A stretch of DNA of 64,000 nucleotides from positions 4,030,001 to 4,094,000 of the forward strand of contig OZ244777.1 of NCBI GenBank assembly GCA_965219495.1. Direction: 5' to 3'. The stretch's first letter is position 1; each line of letters starts with the position of its first letter. The notes beneath the pieces were generated by a model. That model searched no databases and was not told where the DNA came from. It worked only from the letters and a program-made list of their open reading frames with translations. This stretch comes from CAZPXZ01 sp965219495. Lineage in GTDB: Bacteria > Pseudomonadota > Alphaproteobacteria > Rhodobacterales > CAZPXZ01. This document shows positions 24,971-33,922 of this stretch, piece after piece. The position numbers were made by a program, and so were the translations under genes.

Positions 24971-25786
24971 TTGAAATTGCATGTCATAGGGGACTCCGGC
25001 GCAGGTCCTTACATGGGTTCACCGTGTACGGGCTATGTAGTGGCGACACAAAGAAGCCGGATCCTCCTTGACTGCGGGCCTGGCGTAGCGACTGCTGTTG
25101 GTCGCACTTTGGATCCCATCGATCTGAACGCAGTTTTCATCACGCATTTGCATGCGGATCACTGCTATGACTTGCTTCCTTTCGCCATGAATCTCCGGGG
25201 TCGGAGAGGTATATCTTCGGGCCAATTTTTCCGTTCAGCGGGTATTGAGGAGCTGCATATGCCCCTCTCCATACCCGTTTACCTAGGATCTGGCGGTCGG
25301 AAGATGGTTGAGGAACTGGAATCTCACTTTCCTCTACTCACGCCACCGCCATTCGACACGATCACCGGTGGTGTGCTCGACTTTCGGGAGCTTTCCGGCA
25401 CAGAACCTGTGGAGGTGGGCGATATTATTGTCGAACCTTTTGCCGTGCAGCACTCTATTCCGGCCGTGGGCTTTGCGGTTAGTGATGGAAGCACTCGCCT
25501 GACTTTCACAGGTGACACAGGTCTGTTTGATGGGTTGATCTCAGCGTGCGCGGGCGCTGATGCAATCCTCGCAGAGGCTACGCTTTCAAAGGGAAGAAAC
25601 GAGAAACACCATATGTCAGCTGCGGATGCCGGCGTGCTTGCGAGGCGGTCGGGAGTCGACGTCTTGATTTTGACGCACTTCGTCGAGGGCGGGAAAGAGT
25701 CCCGGTCCAAAGCGCTGGAACAGGCACGTGAGGAATTTTCCGGCAAGATATTAATAACAGAAGCTGGAAAACGCATTGACTTGTGA
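24971..25786 (+). CDS. MBL-fold metallohydrolase (RNase Z/PhnP-like)
   Basis: A 271-aa metallo-beta-lactamase-fold hydrolase. The zinc motif ITHLHADHCYDLLP (about 57-70), the later His in AVQHSIPAVGFAV, Asp in LTFTGDTGLF and His in LILTHFVEGG form a complete two-metal site. This subgroup includes tRNase Z, phosphodiesterases (PhnP, PDE) and arylsulfatases. Start is TTG at 24971. It sits between the binding-protein gene and the permease genes (13 bp after the former, 1-bp overlap with the latter) and so is part of the importer operon; a phosphodiester substrate that is imported and then cut is an attractive but unproven reading. Confidence 0.84.
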   Translation: MKLHVIGDSGAGPYMGSPCTGYVVATQRSRILLDCGPGVATAVGRTLDPIDLNAVFITHLHADHCYDLLPFAMNLRGRRGISSGQFFRSAGIEELHMPLSIPVYLGSGGRKMVEELESHFPLLTPPPFDTITGGVLDFRELSGTEPVEVGDIIVEPFAVQHSIPAVGFAVSDGSTRLTFTGDTGLFDGLISACAGADAILAEATLSKGRNEKHHMSAADAGVLARRSGVDVLILTHFVEGGKESRSKALEQAREEFSGKILITEAGKRIDL

Positions 25787-26727
25787 TGGCGATACCTCCA
25801 AGCGCAAACAGGGCTCCACTGGAATTAGATTTCCAACCGACTGAACGCAGTCTCCTTTCGGCTCTGCGCCGTATCCCGAACCCGGTCTTCGCATGGCTCG
25901 TCTTGCTGCCGGCGATCCTGGGTTTGTCTGCTTTCTCCATCGTCCCGATGGCATCCGGACTGTGGAGGAGCTTACACGAGCCCGGACTTGGAGGCGGCAT
26001 TGGCCTTGCTCAGTATGAGCAAATGATCAATGACCCAGTCTTCAGGATCGCCTTAAGAAACAACGTCATCTTCAGCGCGATTACTGTGCCGGTCAGCCTT
26101 GCATTGGCGATGCTTATGGCCGTTTTGGTGAATCGCCGCTTTCGCGGCCGTGGCTTAGTTCGCCTCGCATTCTTCACACCGGCGATGTTGCCCGTGGTAG
26201 GTGCGGCAGCGATCTGGCTATTCATGTATCAGCCGGATTTCGGGGTTATCAACGCACTTCTCGTGGGCCTTGGCTTTCCACGGCTGAATCTTCTAGGCCA
26301 GCCGTCGACAGTGTTGCCCGCGTTGATGGTGGTCATGATTTGGAAAGAGTCCGGTTTCTTTATGCTGCTTTACTTGGCGGCTTTGCAGTCGATTCCGGAA
26401 GACCTCAATGAGGCGGCCACATTAGAGGGTGCAGGGGAATTTTATCGATTTCGGAGGATTACTTTCCCGTTGCTCATGCCTATGTCTTTGTTCGCGTCGA
26501 TTGTCGCGATAGCAAACAGCGTCAAACACGTCGATTTTCTATTCATCATGACAGACGGGGGACCGGCCAACGCCAGCAACCTTCTTCTCTATCATATCTG
26601 GGAGGCCGCATTCGTTCAGCGCCGACCAGAATATGCAGCGGCTGTGACGGTCGTACTTGTTTCGATTCTGTTGGTGCTCGCTGCGGTCCAGATTCGCGCT
26701 CTAGACAGCCGAATACACTACCGATAG
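25786..26727 (+). CDS. ABC importer permease, UgpA/MalF type
   Basis: A 313-aa inner-membrane protein with six hydrophobic helices and the EAA loop (EDLNEAATLEGAGEFYRFRRITFPLL, positions about 206-231). ATG 25786 shares its A with the stop of the MBL gene (TGATG), so the two are translationally coupled. It forms the channel with the gene at 26736. Confidence 0.9.
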   Translation: MAIPPSANRAPLELDFQPTERSLLSALRRIPNPVFAWLVLLPAILGLSAFSIVPMASGLWRSLHEPGLGGGIGLAQYEQMINDPVFRIALRNNVIFSAITVPVSLALAMLMAVLVNRRFRGRGLVRLAFFTPAMLPVVGAAAIWLFMYQPDFGVINALLVGLGFPRLNLLGQPSTVLPALMVVMIWKESGFFMLLYLAALQSIPEDLNEAATLEGAGEFYRFRRITFPLLMPMSLFASIVAIANSVKHVDFLFIMTDGGPANASNLLLYHIWEAAFVQRRPEYAAAVTVVLVSILLVLAAVQIRALDSRIHYR

Positions 26728-26735
26728 GGGGTCAG

Positions 26736-27563
26736 TTGTATCATCGCGAGTGGTTAGACAGGCTCTTCGCTGCTCTCCAGGCATCAGGCACCTGGGTGTT
26801 GGGGCTACTCTGGATTGCCCCGCTACTGTACATTTTTTGGGCTGGTTTTCGTGATCCTCAAGTTGCGCTGTCATTTAACCCTACCAGTGGCTGGACATTC
26901 GACAATCTTCTGTTCGTGTGGAACGCAGCTCCGTTTGATAGGTACTATTTCAATACGACTGTGCTGGTTATCGGCCTATCGGGGACCCAGATCGTAGTGG
27001 GAACGCTCGCAGCTTATGCCTTTGCGCGGTTTACTTTCCCGGGCCGCGACGTGCTTTTTCTATTCGTACTGCTTCAACTGATGATTTTTCCTGAGATCTT
27101 GCTGCTGGAAAACTTTCGGCTGGTATCCTCCCTGGGACTTTTCAACACTATCCCAGGGATCGGTATCATCTATGCGGCGAGCGCATTCGCTATTTTCCTC
27201 ATTCGGCAGGCATTTCGAAGCGTACCCAAGGAACTGGTGGAGGCAGCAGAGGTCGAGGGTGCTTCGCGATTGGCCATCCTGTGGAAGGTATATATTCCTG
27301 TGGCGCGCCCTTCGATCGCCGCTTTTGCGCTTATGTCGATAAGTTCGCACTGGAATAGTTTCCTCTGGCCCCTGGTAATCACCCGGTCGCCGGAGGCAAG
27401 ACCGGTTACAGTTGGTATCGCAAGATATCTGTCACCCGACACTGGGATTAGCATCACCAACCTGTCCGCTGGAACTGTAATCGTTGTCGGTCCGTTGCTG
27501 ATTTTCTTCCTTATTTTTCAACGCAGATTTATTCGGAGCTTCATGCGGTCCGATATCATGTGA
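26736..27563 (+). CDS. ABC importer permease, UgpE/MalG type
   Basis: A 275-aa inner-membrane protein with six helices; the EAA loop is PKELVEAAEVEGASRLAILWKVYIPVA. TTG at 26736 follows an AGGGGG ribosome-binding sequence a few bases upstream; no ATG is available before the conserved part. It completes the importer: ATPase, binding protein and two permeases. The end, RRFIRSFMRSDIM, is typical for MalG-like proteins. Mobile DNA begins about 100 bp downstream. Confidence 0.9.
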   Translation: MYHREWLDRLFAALQASGTWVLGLLWIAPLLYIFWAGFRDPQVALSFNPTSGWTFDNLLFVWNAAPFDRYYFNTTVLVIGLSGTQIVVGTLAAYAFARFTFPGRDVLFLFVLLQLMIFPEILLLENFRLVSSLGLFNTIPGIGIIYAASAFAIFLIRQAFRSVPKELVEAAEVEGASRLAILWKVYIPVARPSIAAFALMSISSHWNSFLWPLVITRSPEARPVTVGIARYLSPDTGISITNLSAGTVIVVGPLLIFFLIFQRRFIRSFMRSDIM

Positions 27564-27663
27564 CGCCGAAAACCATCACGGGTCGTGACTTTCCCCCCAA
27601 AAACCGGGCCATTTTTCAGGAGAGTTTGTTCTTGTAACGTTCGCAGCAACGAGGAGAACAAAG

Positions 27664-27699
27664 GATGCGGAAGTCACGCTTTACGGAAGAACAGATCGT
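27664..27699 (+). pseudogene. IS3-family OrfA, first 12 codons only
   Basis: MRKSRFTEEQIV is the hallmark start of IS3-family (IS407-like) OrfA proteins; after it the frame leaves the family and stops. Upstream ACGAGGAGAACAAAGG would be its ribosome-binding site. Confidence 0.6.
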
Positions 27700-28038
27700 T
27701 TGCGGGTTCTACGATTACTTGAACGCTGTTCTACGGTTATTTGAACAGCCGAATCCTGTTTCGCGGTTCCCCTGATTTCACTTTCGGTTGGGGGCTGTTT
27801 TCGCGTTCTGGTCCTCTCTGTCAGTGGCCAGTGGCAGCTGGCGTTGAATGGCGGAGCGTAAGCGACGCCCGTGGTATTTTCAATGGTGCCGGCACGGCGG
27901 GTCGGCGGAAAGGCGCGGGACCACCATCATCCCAAGGGCCTTTCCGCCGGGAGACCCCACTGTGCCCTTGTGCAGGGTTTCTGAACGCCGCAGGCGCGCC
28001 ATCCCTTCAAGGCCCAAACAGCCTGCGAAATCCGATGG
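27700..28038. other. Non-coding scrap between IS3 and IS21 remnants
   Basis: No recognisable gene. It opens with a near-direct repeat, GTTCTACGATTACTTGAAC (27706-27724) and GTTCTACGGTTATTTGAAC (27729-27747), 23 bp apart with two differences. The rest resembles nothing known to me. Confidence 0.35.
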
Positions 28039-28240
28039 CACTTGACCAAGAATCCGCGATTACCTGACCAAGATTCGGGTGGTGCCTGACCGGGTTTTCC
28101 CGGTCCGGATCGCGGTTTTTCGCGGGATCGAAGCGGAGCGGCGGGGGTTTCCCCGCGCGGGGCCGCCTCGGGGTTGCCGGTTCTCCGTTTTGGCGGCGCA
28201 ATTCCTTTTCCACGAAACGTTGGAACAGGAGGGCTCCGAG

Positions 28241-29845
28241 ATGAGGAGAACCGACATGCAAAAGATACGGGACATTTTGACGCTGCGCTATGAGTTGGGG
28301 CTTTCGTTCGCCCGGATCAGCGGCGCGCTGGGGATATGCCGGGGCACGGTTTCGAACGTGTTGGCGGCGGCGACGGCGGCGGGGCTTCCGTGGCCGCTTC
28401 CGGCGTCGGCGGACGAGGCGTGGCTTCGGGCGGCGTTGTACCCGCCGCGGGAGCGACCTTCAGACGGGCTTTGGCAGGCGCTGGATGTGGAACGGATGAC
28501 GGCGGCGCTTGCGCCGTCTGGCGGGCGGCGTTCGCCGCGGATCACGCGGCGGCTGGTTTGGGAGGGCTACTGCGCGGAAGCGGCGGAGGCGGGACGGCTG
28601 GCGTACAGCTACGGTCATTTGTGTGCGCTGCTGGCCGGGGCGACGAGCGGCGCGGGACGGTTGCAGGCCCGGTTTGCGTATGCTCCGGGGGATTGGATGT
28701 TTTCGGACTTTTCGGGCAAGTCGGCGCCGGTGCGGGGCGCCGGCGGCGATTGGCATCCGGAGATCTTTGTCGCGGTTCTGGCACATTCCAACCTGCTGTA
28801 CGTGGAGGCGGTGGAGGCGCAGTCCGTCCAGTGCTGGACCATGGCGCACCGCCGGGCGCTGGAGTATTTTGCCGGCTGTCCGCGTTTCCTGGTGGTGGAT
28901 AATCTGAAGGCCGGGGTCAGCTGGAACCGGGGGGAGGACATTCTGCTCAATCCCTCGTTCCGGGAGTTTTCGCTGCACTATTCGGTGGCGGTGCTTCCGG
29001 CGCGGGTTGGAAAACCCACCGACAAGGGCGTCGTCGAGGGCAGTGTCGGCACGGTGAACCGCCGCATTCTGGCGCCGTTGCTAGGGCGACGGTTCTTCTC
29101 GGTGGAGGAACTGAATGCGGCGATCGGGCCGCTTCTGGAGAAGCTGAACGGTTCGCGAATGCGGCGCTACGGCAAGAGCCGGAGGGCGTTGTTCGAGGAA
29201 CAGGAGCGCGCCGCGCTGCGGGCGCTTCCTGCGGAGCCCTATGCCTGGGGGACATGGCTCAAGCGTTCGCTGGGCAACGATTACCACGTACAGCTGGACT
29301 ACAACTTCTATTCGGCGCCCTGCCGCTATAGCGGCCAGGAGGTGGGCGTCCGGGTTGGCGAGCGGATGGTTGAAATCTTCCTGCTGGACCGCTCGCAGCG
29401 GATCGCGGCGCACCCGCTGCAGCGCGGGCGCAACCAATACGTCACGGAACCCGGGCACATGCCGGAAAACCATCGGAAAACCCGGAAGTTGCGGGACCGC
29501 GACTACGGCAACTGGTTGCTGGAGGAAGCCCGCAAGATCGGCCCCGCCGCGGTCGCCTGGACGGAGCGGAACTTCGCCAGCGCCGACTTCCCGGAGCAGC
29601 GCTATCGAACCGTGCGGGGCATGCTGAGCCTCGCCGGTCGGCACCCGCCGGAGCGGGTGAACGGCGCCTGCCGGCGGGGGCTGGCGGTGGCGCGGCTGGG
29701 TTCCGGCTTCCTGCGCGCCTGGCTGAAGGAAAACCCCGAAGACCGGGCCGCCCGCGAGGCCGGGACGGCGGAGCCGATTCCGCCGCATTGCAATCTGCGC
29801 GGTCCCGAATATTACCGCAGGCCGGAGCAGGGAGGCGACGGATGA
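28241..29845 (+). CDS. istA: IS21-family transposase IstA
   Basis: A 534-aa transposase from ATG 28241 (an in-frame open stretch back to 28079 is not family-like; GGAGGGCT precedes 28241). N-terminal HTH (LTLRYELGLSFARISGALGICRGTVSNVL), then an RNase-H-like DDE core with Asp in MFSDFSGKSAPV, Asp in RFLVVDNLKAGV and Glu in KGVVEGSVGTVNRRIL. The C-terminus holds the beta-barrel-like YHVQLDYNFYSAPCRY. It overlaps istB by ATGA. It appears intact, unlike the second istA-type fragment at 34699. Confidence 0.88.
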   Translation: MRRTDMQKIRDILTLRYELGLSFARISGALGICRGTVSNVLAAATAAGLPWPLPASADEAWLRAALYPPRERPSDGLWQALDVERMTAALAPSGGRRSPRITRRLVWEGYCAEAAEAGRLAYSYGHLCALLAGATSGAGRLQARFAYAPGDWMFSDFSGKSAPVRGAGGDWHPEIFVAVLAHSNLLYVEAVEAQSVQCWTMAHRRALEYFAGCPRFLVVDNLKAGVSWNRGEDILLNPSFREFSLHYSVAVLPARVGKPTDKGVVEGSVGTVNRRILAPLLGRRFFSVEELNAAIGPLLEKLNGSRMRRYGKSRRALFEEQERAALRALPAEPYAWGTWLKRSLGNDYHVQLDYNFYSAPCRYSGQEVGVRVGERMVEIFLLDRSQRIAAHPLQRGRNQYVTEPGHMPENHRKTRKLRDRDYGNWLLEEARKIGPAAVAWTERNFASADFPEQRYRTVRGMLSLAGRHPPERVNGACRRGLAVARLGSGFLRAWLKENPEDRAAREAGTAEPIPPHCNLRGPEYYRRPEQGGDG

Positions 29846-30603
29846 CCCTCTATCATGCCACCCTGGAACGCATGGCGCGGCTGGGACTGCGCGGCATGGC
29901 GGAAGCCTTCGAAGAGCAGGCGGTGCTGCCCGGCGCCCGCGAACTCGGCTTCGAGGACCGCCTGGCGATGCTGCTGCAGCGCGAGGTGGACTTCCAGGAC
30001 ACCCGAAGCTACCAGGCACGGTTGCGGCGCGCGCAGTTGCGCGTCCGGGCCGACCTCGCGGATGTCTCGTGCCGCGCCGGACGCGGCATCTCGCGCACCG
30101 AACTCACCCATCTCGGCGCCGGAGAATGGATCTGCAAGGCGATCAATTTGATTGTCTGCGGCGCAACCGGCGCGGGCAAAACCTGGATCGCCTGTGCGCT
30201 CGCCAACCAGGCCTGCCGGCAGCACCACTCGGTTCTCTACCGGCGCATGCCGGAACTCGTCGAGGAGTTCGCCGCCATCCGTGGAACCGGCGCCCATGCC
30301 CGGCTGATGCGGCGTCTCAAGCGCGTCGACCTGCTGGTGCTGGATGACTGGGGGCTGCAGCCGTTCGCGCCCGAAAGCCGCCGGGATATCTTCGAAATCG
30401 TCGAATTCCGCGAACGCCGCGCCTCGCTGCTGGTCGCCGGACAAGTCCCGCCGGAACACTGGCATGGCGTGATCGGCGAAGGCGCCATTGCCGACGCCAT
30501 GCTCGACCGGATGGTGCATTACGCCTACCGGATCGACCTCGCCGGGGAATCCATGCGGCGCATGGCGGAGCCCCCGGACCTTGCCAGGGACGCCAGCGCG
30601 TGA
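29842..30603 (+). CDS. istB: IS21-family helper ATPase IstB
   Basis: A 253-aa AAA+ ATPase that loads IstA on target DNA. Walker A is ICGATGAGKTWIACALANQA-like (GATGAGKT), Walker B LLVLDDWGLQPF, sensor ASLLVAGQVPPEHW. The ATG at 29842 overlaps the istA stop. The full family length is present. Confidence 0.92.
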   Translation: MTLYHATLERMARLGLRGMAEAFEEQAVLPGARELGFEDRLAMLLQREVDFQDTRSYQARLRRAQLRVRADLADVSCRAGRGISRTELTHLGAGEWICKAINLIVCGATGAGKTWIACALANQACRQHHSVLYRRMPELVEEFAAIRGTGAHARLMRRLKRVDLLVLDDWGLQPFAPESRRDIFEIVEFRERRASLLVAGQVPPEHWHGVIGEGAIADAMLDRMVHYAYRIDLAGESMRRMAEPPDLARDASA

Positions 30604-30805
30604 GGCCACGGATCGAAGGCCGGCCTGCGGCCGGTTCCGCGGCGCCTGCGGCGCCGTGCCGCACGAGGTGATGTTCGGTGCCGGCGCGACGAACCGGCGA
30701 CGGGGCAGGCGCGCCAGACTCTTGCGGTCGCGCGCCCCCCGCCGCCGCCGCGCAAGACCCATTGAAACCCGGGCGGACGGTCGCATACGCTCCGTCCGTC
30801 AGGGG

Positions 30806-32503
30806 GGTGCACATTTCATATGGAGTAAAGTAAACCGTTCGTTTGCAATCAGTCAGGCTAGCACCGGCGCATTCCGAGTCGCCGTTTTGTGACACGATTT
30901 CCCGGGTTTGACCGCTTTTGCCGGATTTTCGCGAATTTCCTCCGGTTTCCCGGGGCAGGAGGGGGGGGTGAGTGCTCCTACCAACATGTGGTATATGGAT
31001 TGAAGTCTACAACAATATCCGGGAGCACTCTGATGACAGTATTGCCGTTTCCTGCGCGCGAGTCCAGCATTGCGAGAGATGCGACCGCTGTGGAGATCGA
31101 GACGATCCTCTCGAAGTTCGGAACGAATGCGCGGGCGCTGTTTGCGTCCCTTGCGGAGGGGACCCAGTCTGCGGAGGGTTTCGAGCGTTCTCTGGCGGCG
31201 GTCTCGAACGCCGCCAGTTGTGCGTTCATGCGCCTGGCAATCGAGTCGGTGGACGAGGAGAGCGACCGATTGGTGGTGGACGGCAACGTGTATCACCGGA
31301 TCGGCACATCGCCCAACACGATGCTGAGTTCGTTTGGTCCGGTTTGGTATGAGCGTTCCCGCTATCGCCGCCGGGGTTGCGATTCCGTTGTCCCGGCGGA
31401 CCTCCGGTTCGGCCTGATCAACGGCTTTTGGTCGCCGCTTGCGGCGCGGCGTGGAACGCTGTTGATGGGGCTGGCGCCTGCCGGGGATTGCGTGCGGCTT
31501 TCCGAGGAGCTGGGTGGCATGTCGCCGTCTGCGACGGCGCTCAATCACCTCGTGGAAACGGTTGGCGAAGCCTGGAATGTAGTGCAGGACGAGGCCTTGC
31601 CCAGCATCCGCGCCGACGAGGACATCCCTGCGGGATCGTCGGCGCTTTCGATTTCGCTGGACGGCGTCATGCTTGGGATGCGCAACGAGAAAGGTGAAGG
31701 GCGGCAAGGAGATGCGGCGGCGACGGGTTTCCGCGAGGCGTCCTGCGGCGCGGTGTCGTTGCTGGATGCGGATGGCGAGCGTATCCGCACGGTCTATTCC
31801 GGGCGGATGCCGGAAGCCGGCAAGGCGACGCTGAAGCGCGGCCTGCTCGAGGAGGCCGGGCATGTGCTGCACATTCGCCCGGACCTGGAAGTGGTGGTCC
31901 TCGCCGATGGGGCCGCCGACAACTGGAACTGGTTCTCCGAGGCCTTTCCGGAAGCCACCGAAATCCTCGATTTCTGGCACGCCGCTCAGCATCTCAAGGC
32001 GGCGCTGGACAGCGCCTATGGGACCGACAGCATGGAGGCGCGGCGCCGGTTCGAGAGGCTCCGGGGAAGGTTGCGCGACGAGGAAGACGGCGTCGAGCGG
32101 ATCGTGCGGGCGCTGCGCCATCTGGCCAGCAAACATCCGCGCCGGAAAGCCATCGCCCGGGAACTGGCCTTCTTCCGCAAGAACCGGCAACGCATGCGCT
32201 ACGCCGCGTTCCAGAACCGGAAGCTGCCGATCGGCTCGGGGGTGGTCGAGGCTGCCAACAAGGTTCTCGTGACCCAGCGGCTTAAATGCTCCGGGATGCG
32301 CTGGAAGCTCGACGGAACCGGCCAATATGTTCTGAGCGTGCGGACCTTATGGAAATCCCACCGATTTGAAGCGGCCTGGAGCGAAATCATGACGGCCCTG
32401 GAGCCTCCGGAATTCACATTTCAAAATCGCAATAACGTCGTAATAGCTGAAGGATTGCACTAAGCGCGCCCTTCAACTATTTACTCCATAGAAAATTTTC
32501 ACC
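30806..32503 (+). mobile_element. ISKra4-family element in the IS21 tail
   Basis: Terminal repeats GGTGCACATTTCATATGGAG (from 30806) and, inward from 32503, GGTGAAAATTTTCTATGGAG; both continue TAAA. The 10-bp duplication CCGTCAGGGG is at 30796-30805 and 32504-32513. Length 1,698 bp. Confidence 0.88.
31033..32463 (+). CDS. ISKra4-family transposase
   Basis: A 476-aa transposase from ATG 31033 (GGGAG 8 nt before; upstream in-frame codons are not family-like). Family blocks: YRRRGCDSVVPADLRFGL, SLDGVMLGMRNEKGEG (first catalytic Asp), VVVLADGAADNWNWF (second Asp), LDFWHAAQHLKAALDSAYG, and FRKNRQRMRYAAFQNRKLPI followed by GSGVVEAANKVLVTQRLK (Glu). All appear intact, so the element may be active. 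It lies between istB and the right end of the IS21 element. Confidence 0.88.
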   Translation: MTVLPFPARESSIARDATAVEIETILSKFGTNARALFASLAEGTQSAEGFERSLAAVSNAASCAFMRLAIESVDEESDRLVVDGNVYHRIGTSPNTMLSSFGPVWYERSRYRRRGCDSVVPADLRFGLINGFWSPLAARRGTLLMGLAPAGDCVRLSEELGGMSPSATALNHLVETVGEAWNVVQDEALPSIRADEDIPAGSSALSISLDGVMLGMRNEKGEGRQGDAAATGFREASCGAVSLLDADGERIRTVYSGRMPEAGKATLKRGLLEEAGHVLHIRPDLEVVVLADGAADNWNWFSEAFPEATEILDFWHAAQHLKAALDSAYGTDSMEARRRFERLRGRLRDEEDGVERIVRALRHLASKHPRRKAIARELAFFRKNRQRMRYAAFQNRKLPIGSGVVEAANKVLVTQRLKCSGMRWKLDGTGQYVLSVRTLWKSHRFEAAWSEIMTALEPPEFTFQNRNNVVIAEGLH

Positions 32504-32780
32504 CCGTCAGGGGCGGCCCGTGGCCGCACCGGGGCGCCTCCGGCGCCCTTCCCGTTTACAACAAGAAGGAGGCCCCCAAAGCATCCGTTCCAAACGGATG
32601 AACCGTTCAAATGTCATAAGAATCTTGGTCAAGTGAAATCTGATTCTTGGTCAAGTGTGCCAGAACTCCGCAAACAGCCCGAATGTGCATATATGGACGT
32701 CCTGGAGAAGATTCAGTGAACCGGTGAAGTGTTGACGCCTTCTCCCCGTCGATCCGGGATCGGATCACCAGCGCGGGCGG

Positions 32781-32870
32781 TCTCCGTTGATTTACGCGCA
32801 CATCAACCCCTATGGCCGCTTCGAGGTCGATCTCGACCGGTGCATCGGCTCCGAGAGTAACGCTGTATGA
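32781..32870 (+). pseudogene. Tn3-family transposase (tnpA), C-terminal tail
   Basis: 29 codons and a stop: SPLIYAHINPYGRFEVDLDR is the kind of ending seen in Tn3 TnpA proteins (W/YEHIN..GRY). Nothing of the catalytic domain is left. Confidence 0.55.
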
Positions 32871-32989
32871 GTGTCATAAAGGGTATACCCATCGTGACGG
32901 TGCGAATGAACACCCCGTGCCCGCATTTTCCTGTTCATTTTGGGTAGTTTCAGGGTTAATGGACAGTCCATGTCAGGGGCACACCCAAA
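32871..32989 (+). promoter_or_regulatory. Putative res/recombination site upstream of tnpR
   Basis: A perfect 13-bp inverted repeat, GTTCATTTTGGGT (32933-32945) and ACCCAAAATGAAC (32983-32995), encloses ATGGACAGTCCAT (32960-32972), itself a palindrome. The right arm covers the tnpR start codon, so resolvase binding would also shut off its own gene. Confidence 0.55.
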
Positions 32990-33559
32990 ATGAACAGTCC
33001 AACCGCCCGCATCGGCTATGCTAGGGTCTCGACCGCGGACCAGAACCTCGATGCCCGGATCGCGGCCCTTGAGGCTGCAGGCTGCACCATGGTCCGCACC
33101 GAGCCCGGCGACGGCGCCACCCTCGCGGGACGTCCCGAGCTCGGGATCATCCTCGAGTTCATCCATCCGGGCGAGACGCTGGTGGTCACGCGCATCGACC
33201 GCCTGGCGCGGTCGTTACGCGATCTCCAGGTCATCGTCGCGATACTCAAGGACAAGGGTGCCCATCTCGCCGCCACCGAACAACCCGTGGACACCTCGAC
33301 CTCTGCCGGCAAGGCGTTCTTCGACATGCTCGGCGTCTTTGCCGAGTTCGAGACCAACCTGCGACGCGAACGCCAGGCCGAGAGGGTCGCCGCGGCGAAG
33401 CGATGTGGCGCCTATCGTGGCCGCCCGCCTAGGATCGACACGGAAGCCATAAAGCAGCGGCTGTCGATGGACCTGTCGCCGACGGAGATTGCCCGCAAAT
33501 TGGGGATCTCACGCGGAACCATCTACAATGCCAGGGCGGACATGAAAGTGAACGCATGA
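32990..33559 (+). CDS. tnpR: Serine recombinase (TnpR/Hin-type resolvase)
   Basis: A 189-aa small serine recombinase. The catalytic Ser is in IGYARVSTADQNLDARIAAL (S15), the arginine motif in TRIDRLARSLRDL, and the E-helix region FDMLGVFAEFETNLRRERQAE. A C-terminal HTH (SPTEIARKLGISRGTIYNA) completes it. All residues needed for strand exchange appear present. Its gene is in a Tn3-like remnant with a res-like site directly upstream. Confidence 0.9.
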   Translation: MNSPTARIGYARVSTADQNLDARIAALEAAGCTMVRTEPGDGATLAGRPELGIILEFIHPGETLVVTRIDRLARSLRDLQVIVAILKDKGAHLAATEQPVDTSTSAGKAFFDMLGVFAEFETNLRRERQAERVAAAKRCGAYRGRPPRIDTEAIKQRLSMDLSPTEIARKLGISRGTIYNARADMKVNA

Positions 33560-33683
33560 CGTGGTCGGCCGGACTTCGCAATCATTCCAGGAAACGCCGT
33601 CATCCAACTCGATGAATCCTTGCGGGTTCGTTCTCGTTATGTTCTTCAAAATGTCCATATATGCACATTCGGTCTGTTTGGGC

Positions 33684-33922
33684 CAACAACCGTGAAATTG
33701 CCGGGATATGAGCCACATCGCCGGATTGGTGACGGATGCGGGTTAGCCAGATTCGTGTTGAAATACACGTTAAGAGTCGTGCAGCCATATCGTAGCTGGG
33801 TCGATTGAATAGCGTCTGCCAGGAAAATCTCCAGAGAATGCGCCCGAAGGCGACTTGGCGGGAAAATCTCAGCCAATTTTAGCAGCCGGGCCGTACGTAT
33901 GAATGGAACGGTGGGGGGTAAG
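33684..33922. other. Short stretch of unknown origin between Tn3-like remnant and IS66-like copy 2
   Basis: No gene, RNA or repeat recognised. Confidence 0.3.

Larger units (their letters stand above)
28039..32657 (+). mobile_element. IS21-family element carrying a nested ISKra4 element
   Basis: Ends share 16 bp, CACTTGACCAAGAATC, at 28039-28054 and reversed at 32642-32657; extra internal copies (CTGACCAAGATTC near 28064; AATCTTGGTCAAGTG at 32621-32635) are the multiple IstA sites expected for IS21. It contains istA and istB. Without the ISKra4 insert it is about 2.9 kb. No obvious target duplication remains. Confidence 0.82.
32671..33680 (+). mobile_element. Tn3-like remnant with resolvase but almost no transposase
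   Basis: Bounded by 38-bp imperfect inverted repeats (32671-32708 and 33643-33680; 33 of 38 positions match), beginning CAAACAG and sharing CCGAATGTGCATATATGGAC. Thirty-eight base pairs is the usual Tn3 length, though the ends lack the usual GGGG. Inside are the last 29 codons of a tnpA, a res-like site and tnpR. It looks like an internally deleted transposon that could be moved only in trans. Confidence 0.6.
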
